In this document: positions 34,114 through 44,552 of the stretch, one piece after another
How the letters are laid out: each line of letters begins with the position of its first letter
How positions within the stretch are numbered: the first letter of the stretch is position 1
Assembly (NCBI GenBank): GCA_954871525.1
Contig: OX940866.1
Span: forward strand, 14,903,001 to 14,967,000
Reading direction: 5' to 3'
DNA: 64,000 bases
DNA from: Parietaria judaica
Taxonomy: Eukaryota > Streptophyta > Magnoliopsida > Rosales > Urticaceae
Translations under genes and position numbers: made by a program
The notes under the pieces: model-generated
Database searches by the model: none
What the model was told of the DNA's origin: nothing
The model's input: the letters and a program-made list of their open reading frames with translations, nothing else

Positions 34114-35760
34114 ATGGCTTCTTCGATTCTTCCTTCCACGGGCAAGGGCCTGATCGTAAGCTTCGGCCAGATGCTGATCGACTTCGTGCCTACTGCGTCG
34201 GGCGTCTCGATAGCGAAGGCCCCGGGCTTCCTCAAAACCCCCTCGGGCGCGCCCGCCCATGTCGCCATCGCTGTCTCCAGGCTGGGCGGCAACGCTGCCT
34301 TCGTGGGCAAGCTCGGCGACGACGAGTTTGGCCGCATGCTTGTCGGCATCCTCAAGGAAGACGGCGTCTTCACCGAGGGTGTGGCCTTTGACGAGAGCGC
34401 CCGCACCGGTCTCGACTTTGGAACCCTCCCCGCCGATGGAGAGCGCGAGTTCATGCTCAACCGCAACCCCAGCGCTGACATGCTCCTCCGACCCGACGAG
34501 CTCAACCTCAACGTCATCAAATCGGTACACCTCCTTTCTTTTAATTTGAGGATAATATAAACCAAGCAAACAGTTTGACTGACACTATGACTTCGTTTCG
34601 AGGCCAAAGTGTTTCACTACGGGTCGAAAAGTCTGATTGCCGAGCCATGCCGGTCTGCGCACATGAAGGCGATGGAGGCGGCGAAGGAGGCCGGAGCGCT
34701 ACTCTCGTTCGACCCAAAACTGAGGCTGTCGATGTGGCCGTCGCCAGAGGAGGCCCGCAAACAGATCTTAAGCTCCTGGGACAAGGCCGACCTCATCAAG
34801 GTCAATGAGAGCGAGCTCGAGTTCCTCACCGACTCTGACAACATTGACGATGTCGATGCCGCGGCAATGTCGCTCTGGCACGACAACCTCAAGCTCCTCG
34901 TCGTCACCCTCGGCAAGCGCGGCTGCCGCTACTACACTAAGGTATGAGATCCTTCGTTGATGTTGTTTCATTCATAGTTTTTGACTTGTCGTCTATGATT
35001 TTTAAGGATAATCACAGACAGACAAAAGTATTTAAAATTAATAAATATGAAGCGGGATATTTTTCTAAATAAATAGTGCTATTATATCATACTTCAAATA
35101 CATAATTATTTGCTCATCTAGCTATCTAATATCTTCTCTCGTTTGAAATTCGATCGAAAAATCGGATGGAAAAATATATAGTTTCGTATTTATTTTCTCT
35201 GGATATGTATGTTGATATAGTTTTACTTTGGACCCTTACTGCTTAAGCTGAACAAAATTTGAGTATTTTTTACGCAATTATCCTCTTTTGAGTTTAGATT
35301 TTTCATAACGATTTGTTTGTGGTTTTACCAAAAACAACAGAGTTTTCAAGGGTCAGTGGATGCCATCCCTGTTAAGGTTGTGGACACTACCGGTGCCGGT
35401 GATTCCTTCGTCGCTGGTCTTCTCACCAAAATTGTTGATGACCATTCTATACTTGAGGTACTTTATATTTATATATATGATTATAATTAATTAATGTATA
35501 TATATCTAACTAAATTGGTGTATATATATATATAAATACAGGATGAGAACAGCTTGAGAGAAGTGTTGAAGTTCTCAAATGCTTGCGCGGCCATCACCAC
35601 CACGAAGAAAGGAACGATCCCGGCTCTGCCGATGGAGAAGAAAGTGCTGTCTTTTGGATTTTGGAGCGACCACAAGAAAGATCATGATTTTAATTGGAAC
35701 TATTTCTATATGGTTATGCTTTTACAATATGGTCTTGTTTATTTTCTCCGACCCCAGTAA
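34114..35760 (+). CDS. FRK: Fructokinase copy 2 (pfkB family) with read-through hydrophobic C-terminus
   Basis: Four exons: 34114-34524, 34603-34941, 35341-35457 and 35542-35760, GT-AG throughout, all phase 0, 361 aa. The predicted role is ATP-dependent phosphorylation of fructose to fructose-6-phosphate. pfkB signature 1 is in [19 protein letters not shown] and signature 2 in [12 protein letters not shown], with the catalytic Asp of GAGD. Open throughout, but with unusual changes: SFGQMLIDF instead of [18 protein letters not shown] instead of FYRNP, and [16 protein letters not shown]. The family normally ends a few residues after IPALPTE; here the stop codon has been deleted (about 35650-35665) and the frame continues about 40 codons, ending in a membrane-like [18 protein letters not shown]. 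Introns are short (78, 399 and 84 nt). Possibly functional or in early decay. Confidence 0.85.
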
Positions 35761-35953
35761 TATACAGATATATGACTATTATTCATATATTTTTTTTTAA
35801 TGTAATTCAAATGTTATGATTCTTTAAGTAGTTGTTTGGAATGTGTTTAAACTTTGGATTGAATAATAGAGAGGACGAAGCTTACTGTAAAGTCTAATCT
35901 AAACTTCATGTGGGATTACAATGTGTTTCTTTGTCCATCATTATCTATATAAT

Positions 35954-36334
35954 GGGATAACGCGGTATAAGTCCATAATTTTAGGTCAATTGGGGCGGCA
36001 TTGGTCCAACCCTATTTAATAGCGGGATATGTACGTCACGTTAGCTAAAGTGGGTTGACTTTTTTTCGTCCAATTTTGACCAATATATGTTAGTCAAACT
36101 ATTCATGTTGCCATACCTAACCCGATCAAAAAAGCCATGCATGATAATCGAAATAAAATATGGGTTCGATTCAATCCCAAGCGGGTGACTACCACGTGGT
36201 CATTTTGACTGACGAACGTAGGTCAAAATTGGATGGGAAAAAAATCAATCCGCTTTAGCTAACGTTAATAAATGGGGTTGGACCCATACTACCCCAGTTG
36301 TCCTAAGGATACGGAGATATGCCGCGATTATCCC
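35954..36334. mobile_element. Foldback MITE c
   Basis: Imperfect inverted repeats of about 165 bases. The left end GGGATAACGCGGTATAAGTC pairs with the right end GCCGCGATTATCCC. GGTCCAACCC/GGGTTGGACC and GTTAGCTAAAG/CTTTAGCTAAC also pair. Non-coding, downstream of fructokinase 2. Confidence 0.8.
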
Positions 36335-36879
36335 TTATATTATGTATCTTAGGGTTAATACGGCAAAATTTACTAATTTTTTTCGGCACAAGTTTCTATT
36401 TTTTTTTTCTGCTGGAAGTTGCCTAGTGTTATCATTTATCCTTCTCGATTAAATTTTGTTCATATTATTTGCATTGTTTCCTTATTTTGGTCATAACTTT
36501 CTCATTTGTCTAATTATTACGATTCAACTTTTATTTTGGTAGTTCTACATTTTTTTAGTTTATATTTCATAAAATAATTCCTTTTTACAATATAAATATA
36601 AACATGAATTTTTTAATGGGTACTAGTTTAATATAATTTTTTTTATTTCATGAACATTTTAATCTCTTAAAAATAATTTCTTTGTCAAACCTTATAATTA
36701 AAAAGATAAAAGATGTAGCTACCTCTCAGATTCAAAGGAAGCGATGAAATTTGGGTGGGAAGCCCACTAATGATAACCCGAACATTTCGACCACCTAGCT
36801 CGCAACCTCCAAAGAACTTCACGTGATTTATTTAAAAAAAAAAAACTTGAATAACGTAGCTAGAGTCACATTCTACCCA
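36335..36879. other. Spacer without recognisable features
   Basis: AT-rich; a GGGTTAATACGGCAAAATTTAC string at 36352 resembles a MITE end but no partner arm is visible. Confidence 0.45.
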
Positions 36880-37411
36880 CACATTCTCCCAATGAAACTC
36901 CTAGCTTTTTAAATAGCAAACATAGCAACAATCAACTCAGCTTCAAAGGCAAAAGTAGAGTCGATACGAAAAGCGAACGATCTAAGAGGAAACCCTCGGT
37001 AGGTTCTGAAATTGCCTCCAGCCCAACCACACCTGGAGTACCAAGACAAGATCCGTCAATATTGTATTTTAACTAAGATACAGAGGGAGGAAGCCAAACT
37101 ACTACAATGATATTTGGAGCTTTCTTTGGATGAACACCTAACCCGAAAAATTTCAAAATCCTTAAATCATTTGTTGTGCTTGTCAACCGTAGCATAAAGA
37201 TATTAGCCTCCTTTGTAAGTCGCCAAATCTGTATCAAGAAATTGTTAATGCTAGGAGTTTCATCTTGAAATAAGCAAGCATTTCTAGTATGCAAAAAAAA
37301 AATTGTAGAGTTTATAACAATGTTACAAAGCGCAAAAACACGAGGAATAAGATTAACAGATGATGCATTATTTAAGTTCCTTTTAAGTATATGAAAACGT
37401 GCCTGTAACAA
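36880..37411 (-). pseudogene. Plant non-LTR-type RNase H domain remnant
   Basis: A minus-strand frame from 37411 ends at TAG (37073) exactly where this family has Trp. In the same frame it continues LKYNIDGSCLGTPGV, the DGS...GxPG start of the RNase H (RVT_3) domain at the end of plant LINE polyproteins. AFEAELIVAMFAI (about 36915-36955) is the EAE helix, in a shifted frame. Decayed LINE 3' end; no poly-A tail or duplication found. Confidence 0.65.
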
Positions 37412-37936
37412 AGCTTTTCCACTACATTAATGCCGCGAGTTTTGCGTTTCTATTTATATTCTTTTAGGACTTTTTTTTGTTTTTTTGTGAAAACCTAAAT
37501 CTACTTAGTTGTAGGTTTGTCTTTTGCTTCAAAACGAGAGTTGAATCGTTATATTAAAAAAAAAAAAAAAACACCGAGTGAATTATGATCAACATACGCA
37601 AAATGTCAATACTATATAGAGAAATATGGAAAGAATGTACATTGGATTGGTATAAAAATCCAAAACTATATAAAGCATATCAAATCCTATTTTCATTTAT
37701 CTTTTTAATTTGTAACAAGTTATGCACCAAAATGGAAAACACAAATACTATAGGCAAGATACCTATTGAATTAGAATGAGAAGCCGTACCTAATTAGGTA
37801 CCAAAATAAATACATTAATAACCTTATTTATTTGTTACTTTACATAAATACACTGTTCATACATTTTTGGCGTAAATTAAATATATTTAAAAAAAAATAT
37901 CCTAAGGATAATTGAAAAAAATAAAAATGGTATATT

Positions 37937-37993
37937 TTGAATTATCCTTTATAACTAATTACAAGACTACCCCTCTTTTCTACACCTATAAAT
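37937..37993 (+). promoter_or_regulatory. Fructokinase 3 core promoter with shared block
   Basis: TGAATTATCCTTTATAAC (37938) and TATAAAT (37987-37993), 81 bases before the ATG. Confidence 0.6.
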
Positions 37994-38073
37994 AACCTCT
38001 AATCAAAATCCTATACAATTTCATTCATCATTCTCTCTCTAGAATTTCTAAACCCCTCTCTCTCTACTCTCCG

Positions 38074-41000
38074 ATGGCTTGTTCGAGTGTTCCGTCTACA
38101 GACAAGGGCCTGATCGTGAGCTTCGGCGAGATGCTGATCGACTTCGTGCCGACGGAGTCCGGCGTGTCGCTGGCGGAGGCGCCGGCCTTCCTCAAGGCCC
38201 CCGGCGGCGCGCCCGCCAACGTCGCCATCGCCGTCTCCAGGCTGGGCGGCAACGCCGCCTTCGTCGGCAAGCTCGGTGACGACGAGTTCGGCCGCATGCT
38301 CGCGGGAATCCTCGAGGAATACGGGGTCTCGGCCGAGGGCGTGGTCTTTGACGAGGGCGCGCGCACCGCCCTGGCGTTCGTGACGCTCCGCGCCGACGGA
38401 GAGCGTGAGTTCATGTTCTACCGCAACCCCAGCGCCGACATGCTCCTGCGACCCCACGTGCTTGATCTTCACCTCATCAAATCCGTACACCTCTCTTATA
38501 TATATATATATGTGTGTGTAGATCTGACACTGTCATATAGTAAATACGAGGTTTCAGATCTCGTCGATTCTTATCTGTGTTCGTGTTTTTTTTTTTCTCT
38601 GAATCTTTTGTCGTTTAACGTCACTTTTGATTTCTTTGTCCCGTAATGGCTAAAGATTTCGGGTTTCGACGTGCTTTCACTCACTCGCGCGAGTGGGCGG
38701 GATACGTTGGGTGAATAGATATTTTTTGCAGAGTTTTATTAGATTATTATTGTTTATTATTTGATTGTCAATTTGTCAAATTAATTTTTTTAGAGAATTA
38801 ATTTCTTTTTTCACTTACTTTAAGTACCCTAATAATTAATATGATTTAATGTTTTAGATAAAACACTCGGTAGCACTCTCTACTCGCTCTTGCGCGAGTG
38901 AATCTTATTACATTTGGACTTTTACACCCTTTCGTTTTCTACTTTTCTCTTTGACAATGACAATTATGTGTGATATTTAGCGGATTTTTTTTTTTCATTC
39001 CAAAATTAGATATTCTTATCAAGGTTCGCATTTTCGACGATAATCGCCGATTTTCGGTCTTTTCGATAGTTACCGGCTCTAATACTTATCGTTAAAAAAA
39101 TAAGGACTTTTCGGTTATATAAAAAAAATTATCGCGGCAAAAATACCAATTAAACTTTCGGCAAAAATAATTATACTCACACAAGAGCACCTCCCCTCCC
39201 CACCTCGCCACGTCCGGCCGGACGGCGGCGGCGCGGGCGTGGTGGTGTAACATTTGTGTGAGTCCTCCCCCATCCACAAAATCCTATGACCCAAAGGGCC
39301 CAAGCCCTTGTCCCTAATATTTGGTATATAAACATCACCAAACTCTTGTCATCTATCAATGTGAGACTTTTTGTTATTCAACTAATATCACACATTCACA
39401 CTTAACATACACATACACATACACTTCACCTAATAATTTAACTTAATATTACACACTTCAAATAATATTATACACTTAACATACATATACACTTAATATG
39501 TATATTCATTTAATATTATATACTTCAACTAATATTAAATTTGTTAACATACATATACAATTAACATGCATATTCACTTCACATAATAATTTGACTTAAT
39601 ATTATACACTTAAACTAATAAAGTGACTTAATATTATACATTTCACCTACATATTTAAGTTACAAATGTGTTTTGTTGTATACAATTATGTCTTGTATTT
39701 ATTAAATATGTAGTTTTGAACCTATATAAATATCTTGCTTAAATACTCAAATATTATACACTTTCTATTATGTGTTTGAGTTTGAGATATTACTATATTA
39801 GACTATGTATTTGATAGTTGAGACTTGTTAGACTATGTTATTAGTGTTTTAGATTTGAGCTTTTTGATGGAATTGTATGTGTGTGTATGACTTTACGTAT
39901 CTACATATGTTTTGAATTTGAGGTATGATATTATAAAAAATATTTTATAAGTTTTCCGTCGATAATCATCGAAAAGTATCGGTAAGCGGTAAGCTACAGT
40001 ATTATAGGTTTTCCGTTGGTTAATCGGTAAGCTATCGATTAATCCGTCGAAAACGGTAACCGATTTATCAACAAGTTCGGTAAGTTGAACCTTGATTCTC
40101 ATCTACTTTATCTTCCACATATATTGATTTAAAACGTATTAATATCGAACGAAATGTCTATTTTGTGTCAAACTTTTTTAAAAATTACCCACTGTGTGTA
40201 TTTTTTATTAGATAATTTTTAAAGAGATTTGACATAAATTAGGCATTTCGTATCATTTTCATAAATAAAAATAATTTTTTTAATAAATACCGATATTTTG
40301 AGTAATTTTGTATTTTATCGATAACCCAATAACCGCCCACGTTTGCCGAATTTAATATTCTCTTATGTTGAATAAGAACATTACAATTACTCTTATTCAA
40401 AGTTGCACTTTAAACTTTAATCCACAAACATAAATAGTGTTTATGACTACGTTGACTTTGACTTTAACTCAATCAATTAAACTAATCCTATAGTATTGAC
40501 TACGTGACTTGTAAATTTTCAGGCAAAAGTGTTCCACTACGGGTCAATAAGCCTGATTGTGGAGCCGTGCCGATCGGCGCACATGAAGGCGATGGAGACG
40601 GCCAAGGACGCCGGAGCACTGCTCTCTTACGACCCGAACCTGAGGCTGCCTCTGTGGCCATCGCCGGAGGAGGCCCGTAAACAGATCCTAAGCATCTGGG
40701 ACAAGGCCGACCTCATCAAAGTCAGCGACAACGAGCTCGAGTTCCTCACCGGCAGCGACAAGATCGATGACGCCACCGCAATGTCGCTGTGGCACGACAA
40801 CCTGAAGCTCCTCCTCGTCACCCTCGGCGAGCACGGCTGCCGCTACTACACTAAGGTACGGCTCCTCCTTTGAGCTCGTTTTCATTCATATTCTTTAATT
40901 TGTTATTGATTATTAATAGTTTTTTTATTTACGAACCAGAACTTTCATGGGTCAGTGGAAGCTTTCCATGTCAAGGCCGTGGACACTACCGGCGCCGGAG

Positions 41001-41664
41001 ATTCCTTCGTCGGTGCTCTTCTCAGCAAGATTGTTGACGACCAATCTATCCTTGAGGTACTTTTTATATACGTTTTTATATTTTTCGATAATCATCTAAA
41101 GGGATATTTGCGGTAAAATATATTACAACTAAATGACTTATATTCTCAATTCTCTTGTGCAGAAATTTTTAATAATGTAAAAAAATTTAGCATAAATAAT
41201 TAATTTTTTTCTGTTAATTTCCTAGCGTGAAATTTCACGTGGAGACATATGATTTGATCGTATTTTTGCCTCTTTAAACCACATATACGAGCTACACGAA
41301 CTTTCAAAGAATTTTCGACCATGCAAAAACTAAGGACTATGTAGGTCAGTCTTCTCGATACATGGTCAAAGCAAGCAAAAATATGATGAATAAGAGCGTA
41401 AACATGGTCAAATTGTACATAAGAACATAGAATTATAGTGTACAATGTAAAGAATGTAAATTATTTTTGCGACGAGTATCCCTTATCTATATTTAAAACT
41501 TTTATGTTAAACTAGATTTGTGTACTATGTTACAGGATGAAACAAGATTGAGAGCAATTCTGAAGTTCTCAAATGCTTGCGGCGCAATCACTACCACGAA
41601 GAAAGGCGCGATCCCGGCTCTCCCGACCGAAGCCGAAGTGATATCGCTTGCCAACACTGCTTGA
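38074..41664 (+). CDS. FRK: Fructokinase copy 3 (pfkB family), intact
   Basis: Four exons: 38074-38484, 40523-40855, 40940-41056 and 41536-41664, all GT-AG, phase 0, 329 aa, the normal size for plant cytosolic fructokinase. Start [20 protein letters not shown]; sugar-binding side [20 protein letters not shown] with [14 protein letters not shown] (pfkB signature 1); exon 3 carries [18 protein letters not shown] (signature 2, catalytic Asp in GAGD, anion hole); end [20 protein letters not shown], then a normal TGA. It phosphorylates fructose released by sucrose cleavage. All motifs expected of an active enzyme are present. Exon 1 is very GC-rich compared with its surroundings. Intron 1 (2,038 nt) is swollen by a hAT-like insertion. 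It is the likely functional member of the tandem trio; the exact paralogue name is not determinable here. Confidence 0.95.
39020..40094. mobile_element. Non-autonomous hAT-like element in fructokinase 3 intron 1
   Basis: Ends CAAGGTTC...GAACCTTG with an 8-bp target duplication ATTCTTAT (39012-39019) / ATTCTCAT (40095-40102), one mismatch. An 8-bp duplication with CA-starting terminal repeats is the hAT hallmark. Subterminal clusters of CGATAATCG/CGGTAACCG words lie at both ends. No transposase frame. A GC-rich patch with the palindrome GTCCGGCCGGAC lies at 39212-39223. The rest is AT-rich. Confidence 0.8.
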
Positions 41665-41885
41665 TTTTGCGGCCACCATCACAAGATTTTTATTTAATCA
41701 ATTTTTTTTGTCTTTATACTTTGGCTTCACTTTTGATACATCTGGTCGTTTTGTTATGTTTATTTTCTTATACATACAAATTTCATGATTCATAATATAA
41801 GTTAATATGATTCAATGCTTACGACAAGTCATTTGGAACTTTGGACTTTGGATATGATAATAGCGAGGATACAAAAAACATAAAC

Positions 41886-42872
41886 TGTTACGATCCCGTT
41901 GTCGAGCTCTCGTGATCGAGTTGAATTCCGATTCCCTGCAAGCTGCAATTTCCAGATTCGGAAAACACACGCAAAGATCCACGAACACTAGGATGAATCA
42001 ACACGATTTTATTTATGATCGGAGACACACGAAGAACACCACACCTATGAACACACACATTCCTCAAGATCTAACCTAAACCCCCAAATCTGGGAATCTA
42101 GACTAGTCCTTGGCCAAAAGCCTTCCTCCCTACACCTGAGGTATTTATAGGCTCATTATTCTCTTCTCAACACATGAAAAATAACTACGACACTTAAACC
42201 ACAAAACGACAACTCATCAATGCTCGGGATATAACATAAACATACATCAGCAACAATCACAAACACTTAAACATCAGCAACATATGCCAAAAAAAAAAAA
42301 ATCAAGCACATAAAACAGATTAGATTACAGAGGAATTTTACATTTTAATATTTGTAGATTTCTTTCTTCGAAACATGCAGAATAGCTGTGTGAGTGTGTT
42401 TTTGTTGATTATGATTTCAGTTATAATTCAGCTTCCTGAAAATATTAACATGTGTTATATTGGGTTATTTTTTTTTGTATTTTTTATTATAGCATTTGCA
42501 TTTTAGGAACCGGTGACGAACACAAATCAAACACTAACATGTACCAATGGAATTCACCAACGAGATCAATTCCATGATATTTATTGAATAAAGGAACGGA
42601 ATCTCACAATGATAGCGGCGGGGGCGGCCACTCCTTCGAGCAGACGACCCAGCTCTCACTCAAGACGCCTTATAAAGGGATTAGGAAACACTAATCCTTA
42701 TCAATTACACACTACCCAAAATGCCCTTAAGAACTTAACACATAAAATACTATCAAAATTTAGCTACTAATAGTTTAGTTTTATTTTATTAACAAATCAA
42801 TTACAGGTCTATCAGAATCATGAACGTTTATCTCATGCGTTGCAGAAGAGCAACAATGTCGAACTCCTATCA
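41886..42872 (-). repeat. Element 4 3' LTR
   Basis: Minus-strand sequence starts TGATAGGAGTTC and ends GATCGTAACA. A minus-strand TATAAATA lies at 42142-42149. Twelve further bases (42873-42884) are also shared with the other LTR's flank. Confidence 0.9.
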
Positions 42873-44525
42873 TTTTTCCGGTTTTGTGCCCTCTCCGGTC
42901 ACGTTCTCCTCTCCCTTCATCATCTCGGCATAGCGGGGATCGGCCGGGCTCCCCCGTGTTACCCCGTGAGGTTTTCCGGCGTCCTCGAGTGGCTTCTTCT
43001 TGTTGGCCGGGCTGCCTTCGGTTGTCCCCCTCCACATCCCTTCAAGCCGTATAAGATCTTCTTCCCTCCGTTTTGTCGAGCCGGTGGAGCGGTCCCTCTC
43101 TTTCCGACCTTCGTTTCGCTCCTTGCTCCTCCCAAACGACTCTGCCCGGCGTTGTTCTCGGTTCCCGGCCCGGCGGTGATCGTCCCTCTCTCTTCGCTGA
43201 CCGTCATCCTCTTCGTGGTAGGATCGGTGTCTCGCTTGTGAGCTGCGCCGATGGTGGCGTGAAGGCGAGCGATGTCGCAACTCCACTCGGTGGTCGCTTC
43301 CCCCTTTCCGGCGTCGCGACTCACCGGTGCACTCCAGATCGTCGTCGTTCCTCTCATCATTGACGACTCGCCGTCGTTCGTCGCTGCTCCGGTCCCGTGG
43401 ATTCGGTTCAGATCGGTGCGAGTTCACTTCCAAGGGTTGTTTCTGGTTATCGGCACGGTGGTGGCTGGTTTCCCTTATCCGGCGATCGGAACCGTCGTCG
43501 CGGCATGACCTTTGACTAATTCGTGAACTGTTCCGTCGATTGCGTGAGGACGACCGATGTCGTGACTCTTCAGTACCGCTGCGATGTTCTTCCCGGAGTC
43601 TGGAGTCGCCGCTGCGGGTTAGGGTTTCGTCGCCGCCTTTCCCGGTGGCGAGTCGCCGGCGTTCGTCGCTGCTCCGGTCCCGTGGATTCGGTTCCGATCG
43701 GTGCGAGTTCACTTCCAAGGGTTGTTTCTGGTTATCGGCACGGTGGTGGCTGGTTTCCCTTATCCGGCGATCGGAACCGTCGTCGCGGCATGACCTTTGA
43801 CTAATTCGTGAACTGTTCCGTCGATTGCGTGAGGACGACCGATGTCGTGACTCTTCAGTACCGCTGCGATGTTCTTCCCGGAGTCTGGAGTCGCCGCTGC
43901 GGGTTAGGGTTTCGTCGCCGCCTTTCCCGGTGGCGAGTCGCCGGCGTTCGCCGGAAGCGCCCCCGCCGCCACGGTCGAATCCTGCGCCACCTCGTTGTGG
44001 TTCAGATCCACACGAACCCCTCTGCCTCTCGCGATTTGGAGCTCGCGACTTCTCCCAGCGTTTTCGAGCTCCGCCGCGGGTGACGTTTCTGTCGCCACCC
44101 TTTCCGGCGTCGATTCGCCGCCATCCGCCGGCGTTAGGGCTGGATCTGTGGGCTTTGGAGACTGATCGACGAATCTCTGCCCTAGCTCGCGAATCTCCAT
44201 TCCTCCCAGATCTGGCTTCCGACTCTACTGAGGAGTCACGCACCCTTCGCCGTTCACCGCCACGATGGCTCTCCGCCCTTCGCCGGTGGTCGCCGTCGCC
44301 GTCTGGCCTAGGGTTCCGATCGTCACTGTATTTCTCCATTCTCCCCGGGCTGTTTGGCTTCGTTCTTTGTCGAGCGATTTTCTCAGCCATCGCTGCCATC
44401 CGAGCTGCAAATTCCGATCTCATCTCTGCCATGGACTGCATCACCATCGTTGCCACTGATTGCAGATCTGGCGCCGTGCGAGCCTGAGCTCCGTCGCCGT
44501 TCTCTGCCGCTGGCAAACCTTCCAT
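42870..44525 (-). CDS. Arg/Ser-rich ORF filling Element 4 (551 aa), unknown function
   Basis: Starts MEGLPAAENGDGAQARTAPD at 44525, 12 bases after the primer site; upstream codons in this frame lie in the LTR. Residues 25-60 (SVATMVMQSMAEMRSEFAAR) look like a short amphipathic or coiled-coil helix, as at the start of some plant Ty3 gag proteins. The remaining nearly 500 residues are dominated by Arg, Ser, Asp, Glu and Gly with many RS, SR and RR pairs (for example SRHRSSSRNRRNSSR), resembling SR-type RNA-binding tails. There is no CCHC, protease, RT or integrase motif. A 95-residue block is duplicated in tandem. The stop codon TGA is the first three bases of the 3' LTR. Open with no disruption, and the element is young, so translation is plausible. 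It could instead be a decayed gag extension kept open by composition. Confidence 0.7.
   Translation of the reverse strand: MEGLPAAENGDGAQARTAPDLQSVATMVMQSMAEMRSEFAARMAAMAEKIARQRTKPNSPGRMEKYSDDRNPRPDGDGDHRRRAESHRGGERRRVRDSSVESEARSGRNGDSRARAEIRRSVSKAHRSSPNAGGWRRIDAGKGGDRNVTRGGARKRWEKSRAPNRERQRGSCGSEPQRGGAGFDRGGGGASGERRRLATGKGGDETLTRSGDSRLREEHRSGTEESRHRSSSRNRRNSSRISQRSCRDDGSDRRIRETSHHRADNQKQPLEVNSHRSEPNPRDRSSDERRRLATGKGGDETLTRSGDSRLREEHRSGTEESRHRSSSRNRRNSSRISQRSCRDDGSDRRIRETSHHRADNQKQPLEVNSHRSEPNPRDRSSDERRRVVNDERNDDDLECTGESRRRKGGSDHRVELRHRSPSRHHRRSSQARHRSYHEEDDGQRRERDDHRRAGNREQRRAESFGRSKERNEGRKERDRSTGSTKRREEDLIRLEGMWRGTTEGSPANKKKPLEDAGKPHGVTRGSPADPRYAEMMKGEENVTGEGTKPEK
43381..43950 (-). repeat. 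285-bp in-frame tandem duplication inside the Element 4 ORF
   Basis: Two units with starts 43381 and 43666, 285 bases (95 codons) apart. The only difference I see is A/C near 43410 and 43695. Length divisible by three, so the ORF stays open. Confidence 0.9.
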
Positions 44526-44536
44526 CACGAGAGGCG

Positions 44537-44548
44537 GCTCTGATACCA
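44537..44548 (-). other. Element 4 primer-binding site (tRNA-Met)
   Basis: Minus-strand TGGTATCAGAGC (then CGCC), four bases from the 5' LTR edge at 44553. Confidence 0.93.
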
Positions 44549-44552
44549 AAAA

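Noticed and set aside
41200..41445. 81-codon minus-strand frame in fructokinase 3 intron 3
   Set aside because: Within an intron between well-supported exons, no domain recognised.
43073..44487. Several long plus-strand frames opposite the Element 4 ORF
   Set aside because: They are antisense shadows of a GC-rich, repetitive minus-strand ORF. The primer site, LTR TATA box and ORF length all favour the minus strand.
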